From contig LMOK01000003.1 in NCBI GenBank assembly GCA_001423545.1, positions 124,001-188,000 of the forward strand: a DNA stretch of 64,000 nucleotides. The letters are read 5' to 3'. Origin of the DNA: Orlajensenia sp001423545. Its GTDB lineage: Bacteria; Actinomycetota; Actinomycetes; Actinomycetales; Microbacteriaceae. The stretch's first letter is position 1. Each line of letters starts with the position of its first letter. The notes under the pieces were generated by a model, which was given only the letters and a program-made list of their open reading frames with translations, had not been told where the DNA came from and did no database searches. Both the position numbers and the translations under genes were made by a program. Positions 35,264 through 42,493 of the stretch are shown here, piece by piece.

Positions 35264-35752
35264 ATGGACACCATGCTCGAGGGCTGGACCGAGTTCAACC
35301 TGGCGATCGCGGGGGCCGGCGCGGCGCTGGCGGGCCTCATCATCGTGGCGATGTCGGTGAACATCCGCGAGATCCTGCAGACCGCGACCATCCCGGCGCG
35401 GGCGGCAGCGTCCATCGGAGCGCTCATGCTCGGCGTGACGGCGTCCTGCCTCGCGTTGATCCCCCGTCAACCGCTCTGGGTACTCGGAGTGGAGATCCTG
35501 GTGGGAACCGTTGTGGCGACATGGCTGGAGTTCACCGCGGCACGGGCGATCGTGCGCGAGAACCGCGCGAACGGGAGCCCGCTGCTCAAGAACGCCGCCG
35601 GGATCGCGCCGCTGGTCGCCTTCGGCGTCGGCTCCGTCCTTCTTCTCCTCGGAGACGCCGGCGGCTACTACGGCGTGGCCATCGGCAGCATCCTCGCCAT
35701 CCTCTCGGCAGTGCTGCTGTCGTGGATCGCACTGGTGGAGATCCTGCGGTAG
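35264..35752 (+). CDS. Small integral membrane protein, function unknown
   Basis: 162 aa from ATG 35264; an open frame upstream has no support. Five hydrophobic segments can be read, starting EFNLAIAGAGAALAGLIIVA and ending AIGSILAILSAVLLSWIALV. A charged loop AARAIVRENRANGSPLLKN separates helices three and four. The overall pattern resembles small four- to five-helix proteins often annotated only as hypothetical membrane proteins. It is divergent from lysC and converges on recR, whose stop is two bases away, so it appears to be a single-gene unit. Confidence 0.7.
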   Translation: MDTMLEGWTEFNLAIAGAGAALAGLIIVAMSVNIREILQTATIPARAAASIGALMLGVTASCLALIPRQPLWVLGVEILVGTVVATWLEFTAARAIVRENRANGSPLLKNAAGIAPLVAFGVGSVLLLLGDAGGYYGVAIGSILAILSAVLLSWIALVEILR

Positions 35753-35753
35753 C

Positions 35754-36350
35754 TCAGCTGACCGAGCGCCGTCCCTCGAAGGCACGACCGAGGGTGACCT
35801 CGTCGGCGTACTCGAGGTCGCCGCCGACGGGCAGCCCCGACGCCAGCCGCGTGACGCGGATCTCGAGCGTCGTGAGCAGACGCGACAGGTAGGTGGCCGT
35901 GGCCTCGCCCTCGAGGTTCGGGTCGGTGGCGATGATGACCTCCTGCACGGTGCCGTCGGCGAGCCGCTGCATGAGCTGGCGGATGCTGAGGTCGTCGGGG
36001 CCGATGCCGTCGATCGGGCTGATGGCGCCACCGAGCACGTGGTACAGGCCGCGGAACTCCCGGGTGCGCTCGATGGCGACGACGTCCTTCGCCTCCTCGA
36101 CCACGCAGATGAGAGCCGGATCGCGGCGCGGGTCGCGGCAGATCGTGCAGGTGTCCTGTTCGGAGATGTTGCCGCAGATGCTGCAGAACTTGACCCGCTC
36201 GCGCACCGTCGTGAGGATCTCGGCGAGGCGCGCGACATCGAAGCTCTGCGTCTGCAGGATGTGGAACGCGATGCGCTGTGCCGACTTCGGACCGATGCCC
36301 GGCAGTCGGCCGAGCTCGTCGATCAGGTCTTGGACGATTCCCTCGTACAT
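35754..36350 (-). CDS. recR: Recombination mediator RecR
   Basis: 198 aa. Works with RecF/RecO to load RecA at gaps. HhH motif DELGRLPGIGPKSAQRIAFH at residues 11-30, C4 zinc finger FCSICGNISEQDTCTICRD at residues 55-73, then a Toprim domain with ICVVEEAKDVVAIERT and IIATDPNLEGEATATYLSR. Length matches the family. It follows dnaX by 14 bases on the same strand, the usual dnaX-recR pairing. Confidence 0.97.
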   Translation of the reverse strand: MYEGIVQDLIDELGRLPGIGPKSAQRIAFHILQTQSFDVARLAEILTTVRERVKFCSICGNISEQDTCTICRDPRRDPALICVVEEAKDVVAIERTREFRGLYHVLGGAISPIDGIGPDDLSIRQLMQRLADGTVQEVIIATDPNLEGEATATYLSRLLTTLEIRVTRLASGLPVGGDLEYADEVTLGRAFEGRRSVS

Positions 36351-36364
36351 GTCTCTTCTCGCCC

Positions 36365-38791
36365 CTATGCCCGCTCGCGGAAGCCGGTCTTGGGGGTGTG
36401 CGGCTGCTCCTCGAGGAAGGTGGCGCCGAGCACCTCACGCACGACGGACTCGCCGTAGCGCTGACCGGGGGCCGCCGGGCGCTGACCGCGCGCAGACTGC
36501 TGTGCACCCTGCTGCCGTGCGCCCTGCTGCTGCGAGGCCGCGGGTGCCGGGCGCTGGGGAGCGGTGTCGTAGCGGGGGCCGGGGTCTTCGGGGAGGCCGG
36601 GGTCATAGGGCGGCTCGTCGTCGAAGGGCGGGGGCACATCGTCGAACGGCGGCTCGTCGTCGGACGGGGCCGCCGCTGCCGGGGCGGGAACCGGGCTCTG
36701 CGCGGAGGCCGCGGGTGCGGCCTTCGGCTGCTTCGGCTGCTGGGGAGCTGGTGCGGGCGCATCAGTCGACGCCGGTGCGGGTGCTCCGGCACCGGGGATC
36801 GCGATGGTCGCCCAGCCGTCTGCGGAGTCGACGGGGGCGGATGCCGCAGATGCTGATGGCGCAGACGCTGATGCCGTGCCGGTCGCGGGGGTCTGCGTGC
36901 GCGCCGACGGGGATGCGGCCGGCGCGGCAGGAGCGCCGCTCGACGAGGCGCCGGTGGCGGCGGCACCGCCCGGATCACCGGCGGGAGGCGTCGTGACGTC
37001 GGGCGTTCCCGAGCCGGGGCCGCCGGGGCCGCCGGGGCCGCCGGGAGTCTCGACACGGGCGATGAGCTTCGGAGTGAAGCCGAGGATGTCGGACACGGCG
37101 CGCTTCAGGTGATCGCCGACGCCCTGGCCGGGAGCGGCCTGCTGCTTGAGCGCCGCGACGTCTTTCTGGCTCGGGAAGCCGAGCACGAGCACGTCGTCGT
37201 CGCGGAGTTCGCGCACCTGGGCCGTGAAGACGACCATCCAGGCATTGAGGCTGGCGGCCTTGACGGCCTCGAGCACTTCGGGCCAGGCGTCTTTGACCTG
37301 GGCGAACGTGACGGGGCCGACGGGCGTGGTGCGCACGGCGGCGGCGGTCGCGGCGGGTTCGGACGCGGCTGGCACCGTCTTCTCGGTTTCGGCGGCGACC
37401 GTGTCGCTGCCTCTGGCAGCGGCGTCGGGTGCGGGGGTGGGCGCCGGGGACGTGGATTCGTCGGTGACTGCGTCGCTGCCTCGGGCAGCGGAAGGTGCTG
37501 CGGGTGCAGGGGCGGCAGCCGGCGCGGCGGGCGCGACGACGGCGGGGGTGGGAGCCGGAACCTGGGCTTCGGCGGCGACTGCGCCACTGCCTCTGCCAGC
37601 GGGCGAACCGGAAGGGGCCGCATCCGTCACCCCGACACGACGTTCCAAGCGCTCGACCCGGGCGAGGGCGCCGCGCTCGGTGTCGTCGGCCGCCGGCACC
37701 AGGGCACGGGCGACGAGCAGCTCCAGGTGAAGGCGCGGCGACGTGGCGCCGGTCATCTCGGTGAGGGCGGCGTTCACGATGTCGGCGGTACGCGATAGCT
37801 CGGCCTGGCCGAAGGCCGTGGCCTGCACGCCCATGCGGTCGAGTTCGTCTTGAGGAACACCGCGCAGCACGGCCGCGGCGCCCTTGGCCGTGGTCGCGCC
37901 GACGACGATGAGGTCGCGCAGGCGCTCGAGGAGGTCTTCGACGAATCGCCGCGGGTCTTGGCCGGTCTGGATGACGCGGTCGATGCCGGCGAAGGCTCCC
38001 GCTGCATCACGGGCCGCGATGGCGTCGATGATCTCGTCGAGCAGGGCGCCGTGGGTGAAGCCGAGCAGGGCGACGGCGCGCTCGTAGTCGACCGTGGAGT
38101 CCTCGGACCCGGCCATGAGCTGGTCGAGCAGCGAGAGGGTGTCGCGAGGGGAACCGCCCCCGGCACGTACGACGAGCGGGAGCACGCCCGGAGCGACCTT
38201 CACACCCTCCTCGTCGCAGAGCTTCTGCACGTACTCGAGCATCTGAGCCGGAGGCACCAGCCGGAAGGGGTAGTGGTGCGTGCGCGAGCGGATCGTGCCG
38301 AGCACCTTCTCGGGCTCGGTCGTCGCGAAGATGAACTTGACGTGCTCCGGCGGCTCCTCGACCAGCTTCAGCAGGGCGTTGAAGCCCTGCGGTGTGACCA
38401 TGTGGGCCTCGTCGAGGATGAAGATCTTGTAGCGGTCGCGGGCCGGAGCGAAGATGGCCCGCTCGCGCAGGTCGCGGGCGTCGTCGACGCCGTTGTGGCT
38501 CGCCGCGTCGATCTCGACGACGTCGAGCGATCCGCCGCCGGCGCGCGAGAGCTCGATGCAGCTGTCGCACTTTCCGCAGGGGGTGTCTGTCGGACCCTCG
38601 GCGCAGTTGAGGCAGCGCGCCAGGATGCGGGCCGACGTGGTCTTGCCGCATCCGCGGGGCCCGCTGAAGAGATAGGCGTGATTCACCCGGTCTGCGCGCA
38701 GTGCTGTCATGAGCGGGTCAGTCACCTGGGACTGCCCGATCATCTCGGAGAACGTCTCGGGCCGATAGCGGCGATACAGGGCGGTGACCAC
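36365..38791 (-). CDS. dnaX: DNA polymerase III subunits gamma/tau
   Basis: 808 aa from GTG 38791. Clamp-loader ATPase: LYRRYRPETFSEMIGQSQVT, Walker A LFSGPRGCGKTTSARILA, zinc-binding CLNCAEGPTDTPCGKCDSC, Walker B FILDEAHMVTPQG and the SRC-equivalent region near residue 165. Domain III runs to about residue 370. The C-terminal 400 residues are Pro/Ala-rich and low complexity with one folded patch around AWPEVLEAVKAASLNAWMVV (tau polymerase-binding region). There is no clear frameshift heptamer, so only tau may be made. Confidence 0.96.
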   Translation of the reverse strand: MVTALYRRYRPETFSEMIGQSQVTDPLMTALRADRVNHAYLFSGPRGCGKTTSARILARCLNCAEGPTDTPCGKCDSCIELSRAGGGSLDVVEIDAASHNGVDDARDLRERAIFAPARDRYKIFILDEAHMVTPQGFNALLKLVEEPPEHVKFIFATTEPEKVLGTIRSRTHHYPFRLVPPAQMLEYVQKLCDEEGVKVAPGVLPLVVRAGGGSPRDTLSLLDQLMAGSEDSTVDYERAVALLGFTHGALLDEIIDAIAARDAAGAFAGIDRVIQTGQDPRRFVEDLLERLRDLIVVGATTAKGAAAVLRGVPQDELDRMGVQATAFGQAELSRTADIVNAALTEMTGATSPRLHLELLVARALVPAADDTERGALARVERLERRVGVTDAAPSGSPAGRGSGAVAAEAQVPAPTPAVVAPAAPAAAPAPAAPSAARGSDAVTDESTSPAPTPAPDAAARGSDTVAAETEKTVPAASEPAATAAAVRTTPVGPVTFAQVKDAWPEVLEAVKAASLNAWMVVFTAQVRELRDDDVLVLGFPSQKDVAALKQQAAPGQGVGDHLKRAVSDILGFTPKLIARVETPGGPGGPGGPGSGTPDVTTPPAGDPGGAAATGASSSGAPAAPAASPSARTQTPATGTASASAPSASAASAPVDSADGWATIAIPGAGAPAPASTDAPAPAPQQPKQPKAAPAASAQSPVPAPAAAAPSDDEPPFDDVPPPFDDEPPYDPGLPEDPGPRYDTAPQRPAPAASQQQGARQQGAQQSARGQRPAAPGQRYGESVVREVLGATFLEEQPHTPKTGFRERA

Positions 38792-38865
38792 GGTTCAAGA
38801 GTAGTCGGCGCCGCCGACATTCCCGCCCGGTGCCGCGAGCTCCTGTGGACTCCCCCAGTGGTGGG

Positions 38866-38871
38866 TACAAT
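38866..38871 (+). promoter_or_regulatory. Candidate -10 element upstream of a 50-aa membrane ORF
   Basis: TACAAT, a near-consensus -10 hexamer, lies on the plus strand just upstream of dnaX, pointing away from it. No good -35 hexamer is seen 16-18 bases before it. Transcription from here would give a 110-base leader before the small ORF at 38996. Confidence 0.3.
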
Positions 38872-38995
38872 CGCCCTTTTCACGGCGAGAATGGGTCATT
38901 CTCCCAGTGATCCCGAGGATTCTGGTGTTGCCATCGAGATACCCCATCTCTCGCGCACCCCGCGCGACACCGCGACCCGAAAGCCGGTGATCGTC

Positions 38996-39148
38996 ATGCT
39001 GTACCACGCTGCGTCGACGCTGCACACGAGCACCTCGCTGTTGGCGACCTCGGGCATGAATCCGGGCCTCTCCGTCGTCATTGCGGCGGGCGCGCTCTTG
39101 ACCGGAGTCGCGCTCTACCTCGGCCTGCGCCGACGCAACCAGGGCTGA
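38996..39148 (+). CDS. 50-aa membrane-anchor peptide resembling a sortase-type tail
   Basis: From ATG 38996: 20 polar residues, then LLATSGMNPGLSV, a hydrophobic helix (VVIAAGALLTGVALYLGL) and RRRNQG. A short motif like LAXTG, one helix and an arginine tail is the plan of a cell-wall sorting signal, but here nothing precedes it. It may be a small membrane protein or the isolated tail of a lost surface protein. The frame stays open upstream only because it runs antisense to dnaX. It ends before a bidirectional hairpin. Confidence 0.45.
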   Translation: MLYHAASTLHTSTSLLATSGMNPGLSVVIAAGALLTGVALYLGLRRRNQG

Positions 39149-39163
39149 GCTCCCCGAGCTGCG

Positions 39164-39187
39164 GCATCCGGACTCGACTCCGGATGC
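39164..39187. terminator. Bidirectional hairpin with inverted CGGATGC pair between convergent genes
   Basis: GCATCCGGA and TCCGGATGC form a perfect 9-bp stem around a CTCGAC loop, with GCTG/CAGC able to extend it outside a small bulge. It lies between the 50-aa ORF (plus) and the MFS gene (minus), right where both transcripts should end. Each arm is the window-wide motif. Confidence 0.65.
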
Positions 39188-39193
39188 AGCGAG

Positions 39194-40483
39194 TCAGGCG
39201 TGCGGTGACGTCTCCATGCGCGCCGCCGCCAATCCGTGGAATGAGCGGTCCACGAGGGGCGTGAGGGTGAGGCACGCGTAGAGCACGGCTGCGGCCACCA
39301 GAGTCGCCTGCAGGCCGAAGGCCTCGACGGCCACGCCGGCGGCGAACGCACCGAGCGGCATCGTCGCAGCGACCCCGGCCGACGTGGCGCCGAACACGCG
39401 AGCCCGCATGGAGGCCGGCGTCATGCCGTACATGACCGTCGAGATCATCGGGTTGATCGCACCCGCCGCGAAGCCCGAGACGAGCATCACGGCCAGGAGG
39501 ATGGCGAAGGGGACGGCGAGGGCCATCGCCGCGTACGGGACCACCCCGGCGACGGCGAAGCAGACGACGAACAGCGCCCGGCCGGCCAGCCGATGACCGA
39601 CGCTCGCGAACACCACCGACCCGACGAGCGCTCCACCGGCGAAGCAGGCGATCATGGCGCCGAGCGTCGCAGGGTCGCCGAGCACCGTCGTGGCGTAGAC
39701 GGGCTTCAGCACCGTCATGCCCGCCACGTCGATCGCGTTGGTCGCGGTGACGAGCAGCACCACGGCGCGGATCAGGCGGTTCTCCCACAGGAAGAGGAAT
39801 CCGGCCGCGAGCCCGGAGAGATAGGACTCCGGATGCCTCTCGGCCGCGCTGCCGCCGGGTCCGGCGCCGGCACGGCCCGTGCGCGGCACCAGGACCGCCA
39901 CGATCAGCGCCGAGACGAGAAAGGTGCCGGCATCGATGAAGAGCGCGCCGAGCGGACCGACCAGCACGACCAGGCCACCGGCGAGAGCGGCCCCGAGCAT
40001 GCGCGCCGACCGCTCGATGGCGCTCTGCGCCCCGGCGGCACGCGTGATCGGCACCCGGCCGAGGCGCGCGAGGTCGGGCACGAGCGAAGCCCGCGCCGAG
40101 TCGCCCGGGGTGTCGAGGAGCCCGCTCAGGAAGACGAGGAACAGCAGCGCCCAGAACGGCAACCCCACGGTCGCGGCGAGAACCGGAATGGCGAGCACCG
40201 TGAGCCCGCTGGCCAGGTCGGCCACGATGCTCGAGAGGCGGAATCCGAACCTGTCGACGATCACCCCTCCGAGTGCGCCCCCGACGACGATGGGCACCGT
40301 CGCGAACACGCCGGCCACGCCGGTGGCGACGGGCGAGCCCGTGGTCTGCAGCACGTAGAGCGGCACGGCGATCACCGTGACGGCGTTGCCGGCGAGCGAC
40401 ACGAGCTGCGCGGTCAGCAGCGCGACGAGCGGCAGCCGGCGGCGCGGTGCGAGCGCGGCATCCGTCGTCACCTCCTCGGTCAT
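39194..40483 (-). CDS. MFS transporter (MFS_3, efflux type)
   Basis: 429 aa from ATG 40483, coupled to the upstream regulator by ATGA. About twelve helices, starting LVALLTAQLVSLAGNAVTVI; the cytoplasmic loop after helix two reads GGVIVDRFGFRLSSIVAD (motif A-like) and DTPGDSARASLVPDLAR follows helix four, a block typical of the MFS_3 group that includes macrolide and siderophore exporters. The linker near residue 205 is Gly/Pro-rich. Its regulator suggests inducible efflux of a small molecule, not identified. Confidence 0.88.
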   Translation of the reverse strand: MTEEVTTDAALAPRRRLPLVALLTAQLVSLAGNAVTVIAVPLYVLQTTGSPVATGVAGVFATVPIVVGGALGGVIVDRFGFRLSSIVADLASGLTVLAIPVLAATVGLPFWALLFLVFLSGLLDTPGDSARASLVPDLARLGRVPITRAAGAQSAIERSARMLGAALAGGLVVLVGPLGALFIDAGTFLVSALIVAVLVPRTGRAGAGPGGSAAERHPESYLSGLAAGFLFLWENRLIRAVVLLVTATNAIDVAGMTVLKPVYATTVLGDPATLGAMIACFAGGALVGSVVFASVGHRLAGRALFVVCFAVAGVVPYAAMALAVPFAILLAVMLVSGFAAGAINPMISTVMYGMTPASMRARVFGATSAGVAATMPLGAFAAGVAVEAFGLQATLVAAAVLYACLTLTPLVDRSFHGLAAARMETSPHA

Positions 40484-41076
40484 GGTCGCGGGAAGGCGTT
40501 GTAGAGGTAGCGCACGGTGCGGGTGCCTTCGCGGGTGGCGCGTCCCCGCTCCGACCACTTCGCCACGAGCGCGTCGAACTCGCCGGTCATCTCGGCGAAC
40601 TCGTCGAGGGTGAGGTGGGCGAGGAAGTCGCCGCTGCTCGAGGCTGCGAGCCACTCGCTCTCGAGAGTCGCCTCGGCTTCGAGGGCCCGCAGCTGTTCGG
40701 AGAGGTTGTGCTGCAGGAACATCTGCCGCATGGCGACGGATGCCGCGAGCTGGGCGGGATCGTCACGGAGCTCGAGCGGCTCGAAGTGGGTCGTCTCGTG
40801 GGCGGCACGCCACCAGCGCTCCCGTCCGTCGCTCGCCAGTTCGGGCGCCTCGACGACGTAGCCCCACTTGGCCAGGGTGCCGAGGTGGTAGCTGACAGTG
40901 CCGGGGGCCTCGTCGACGGCGTCGGCCAGGCGACCGACCGGAGCCGGCCCGTCCGAGCGCAGCAGGCCGAGCAGCTTCAGCCGCAGAGGGTGCGCGAGGG
41001 CGCGCATCGACTTGGGGTCGGTGACCGTGACGGATGCCGCCGGCGCGGGTGCTGGCTGCTCGATGTCGCTGCTCAT
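40480..41076 (-). CDS. ArsR-type winged-helix transcriptional regulator
   Basis: 198 aa. The helix-turn-helix is read at SMRALAHPLRLKLLGLLRSD and GRLADAVDEAPGTVSYHLGT, with LAKWGYVVEAPE as the wing. The C-terminal half is helical, with HNLSEQLRALEAEATLESEW, and lacks the metal-binding cysteines of classical ArsR proteins, so a non-metal ligand is likely. It is first in a two-gene operon with the MFS exporter and lies behind an inverted repeat, so autorepression is probable. Confidence 0.88.
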   Translation of the reverse strand: MSSDIEQPAPAPAASVTVTDPKSMRALAHPLRLKLLGLLRSDGPAPVGRLADAVDEAPGTVSYHLGTLAKWGYVVEAPELASDGRERWWRAAHETTHFEPLELRDDPAQLAASVAMRQMFLQHNLSEQLRALEAEATLESEWLAASSSGDFLAHLTLDEFAEMTGEFDALVAKWSERGRATREGTRTVRYLYNAFPRP

Positions 41077-41088
41077 GGTCCCACTCTA

Positions 41089-41126
41089 ATTCCACAATAA
41101 CTCTTGTGCAATAGTTCTTGTGGAAT
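41089..41126. promoter_or_regulatory. Inverted-repeat operator of the ArsR/MFS operon
   Basis: ATTCCACAA (41089-41097) and TTGTGGAAT (41118-41126) are perfect 9-bp arms 20 bases apart, with further ATAGTT/AACT echoes between them. The stretch is AT-rich in a GC-rich region and starts 13 bases before the regulator's ATG. It is very likely the autoregulatory site. Confidence 0.75.
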
Positions 41127-41200
41127 GTGTTGCCGCTCACTGAGGCCCGGACGTCGTCCGCGGTCGAAGCGCTGCCGAACAGCGGCTGCGCGTCGGCGAC

Positions 41201-41283
41201 GCTTCGGGCGGTCGCTCCGCTCGACCCTCAGCGAGCGGAAGCGGAGCTTCGGGCGGTCGCTCCGCTCGACCCTCAGCGAGCGG
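41201..41283. repeat. Duplicated 38-bp hairpin element (REP-like)
   Basis: The same 38 bases, starting GCTTCGGGCGGTCGCTCC and ending CAGCGAGCGG, occur at 41201-41238 and 41246-41283. Each can fold through CCGCTCG/CGAGCGG. They sit directly behind the ackA stop codon and may end its transcript. No other copy was noticed in the window. Confidence 0.8.
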
Positions 41284-41284
41284 G

Positions 41285-42490
41285 TCAGGCGCGCGTGACC
41301 GCCAGCGTCTGCCGGGCGATCTCGAGTTCCTCGTTCGTCGGAACCACGAGCACGGCCACGGTCGAGTCGTCCGTCGAGATCACCCGCGCGGCACGCGAAC
41401 GCGCCTCGTTCCGTTCCGCGTCGATCCGGATGCCGAACGACTCGAGGCCCTCGAGCGCCCGGGCGCGGATGACCGGCGAGTTCTCCCCCACGCCGGCCGT
41501 GAACACCACGGCATCCACGCGACCGAGCTGGGCGAAGTAGTTGCCGACGTAGCCGCGCAAGCGGTGCACGTAGACGTCGAGGGCGAGGGCGGCATCCGCA
41601 TCGCCATCGAGGGAGGCGTCGACGACGTCGCGCATGTCGCCGCGACCGCTCAGCCCGAGCAGGCCGCTGCGCTTGTTGAGCAGGTCGTCGACCTCGTCGA
41701 TGCTGAGCTTGGCCCGGCGCTGCAGGTGGAGCAACACGGCCGGGTCGATGTCGCCGGAGCGCGTGCCCATGACGAGCCCCTCGAGCGGCGTCATGCCCAT
41801 GCTCGTCTCGACCGAGCGGCCACCGGCGACGGCGCAAGCGGATGCCCCGTTGCCGAGGTGCAGCACGATCTGGTTGATGTCGGCGACGTCGCGTCCGAGG
41901 AACTCGGCGGCGGAGTGCGACACGAAGCGGTGGGAGGTGCCGTGGAAGCCGTAGCGGCGCACCCGGTGCCTGGCCGCCAGCTCGGCGTCGATCGCGTAGG
42001 TGTAGGCGGCGGGCGGCAGGGTCTGGTGGAACGCCGTGTCGAAGACGGCGACGTGCGGCACGTCGGGGAAGGCCTTCTGCGCCGCGACGATGCCCTCGAG
42101 GTTCGCCGGGTTGTGCAGGGGCGCGAGGCTCGACAGCTCGTCGATGTTGATGCGCACCAGGTCGGTGATGACGGTCGGCTCGAAGAAGCGTGCACCGCCC
42201 TGCACCACGCGGTGGCCGACGGCGATCACCGGATGCGTCTCCAGCGACGGCCCCAGGTCGGCGATGGCGTCGAGCATCACGGCGAAGCCCGCCGTGTGGT
42301 CGGCGATCGGCAGCTCGCGCTCCGATTTCTCCTCGGCGCCGTCACCGGCCACCACTGTGTGCACGGCCCGGCCCTGCGCCTCGCCGATGCGCTCGACGAG
42401 GCCGGTGGCCAGCATCCGCTCGCTCTCGGAATCGATGAGCTGGTACTTGAACGACGACGACCCGGAATTGACGACGAGAACTGAAGCCAC
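41285..42490 (-). CDS. ackA: Acetate kinase
   Basis: 401 aa. Converts acetyl phosphate and ADP to acetate and ATP. Opens VLVVNSGSSSFKYQLIDSES (phosphate-binding), has GHRVVQGGARF near residue 92, AVFDTAFHQTLPPAAYTYAI near 145, GFHGTSHRFVSHSAA near 180 and the adenosine-binding VFTAGVGENSPVIRARALE near 330. Length is standard. It follows pta by three bases, so the two form one operon for acetate overflow or uptake. Confidence 0.97.
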   Translation of the reverse strand: MASVLVVNSGSSSFKYQLIDSESERMLATGLVERIGEAQGRAVHTVVAGDGAEEKSERELPIADHTAGFAVMLDAIADLGPSLETHPVIAVGHRVVQGGARFFEPTVITDLVRINIDELSSLAPLHNPANLEGIVAAQKAFPDVPHVAVFDTAFHQTLPPAAYTYAIDAELAARHRVRRYGFHGTSHRFVSHSAAEFLGRDVADINQIVLHLGNGASACAVAGGRSVETSMGMTPLEGLVMGTRSGDIDPAVLLHLQRRAKLSIDEVDDLLNKRSGLLGLSGRGDMRDVVDASLDGDADAALALDVYVHRLRGYVGNYFAQLGRVDAVVFTAGVGENSPVIRARALEGLESFGIRIDAERNEARSRAARVISTDDSTVAVLVVPTNEELEIARQTLAVTRA

Positions 42491-42493
42491 GAC

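Noticed and set aside
36365..37600. Separate gene or repeat element in the Ala/Pro-rich dnaX 3' half
   Set aside because: Low complexity continues in the dnaX frame with no stop and is normal for the tau linker in actinobacteria.
35754..38791. Replication origin near dnaX-recR
   Set aside because: No dnaA, dnaN or cluster of DnaA boxes is seen; dnaX-recR is not an origin marker in actinobacteria.
38792..38995. SRP RNA gene upstream of dnaX, its common place in some actinobacteria
   Set aside because: No GGAA tetraloop helix or GCAGCAAGGG sequence is present there; the SRP RNA was found at 46487-46572.
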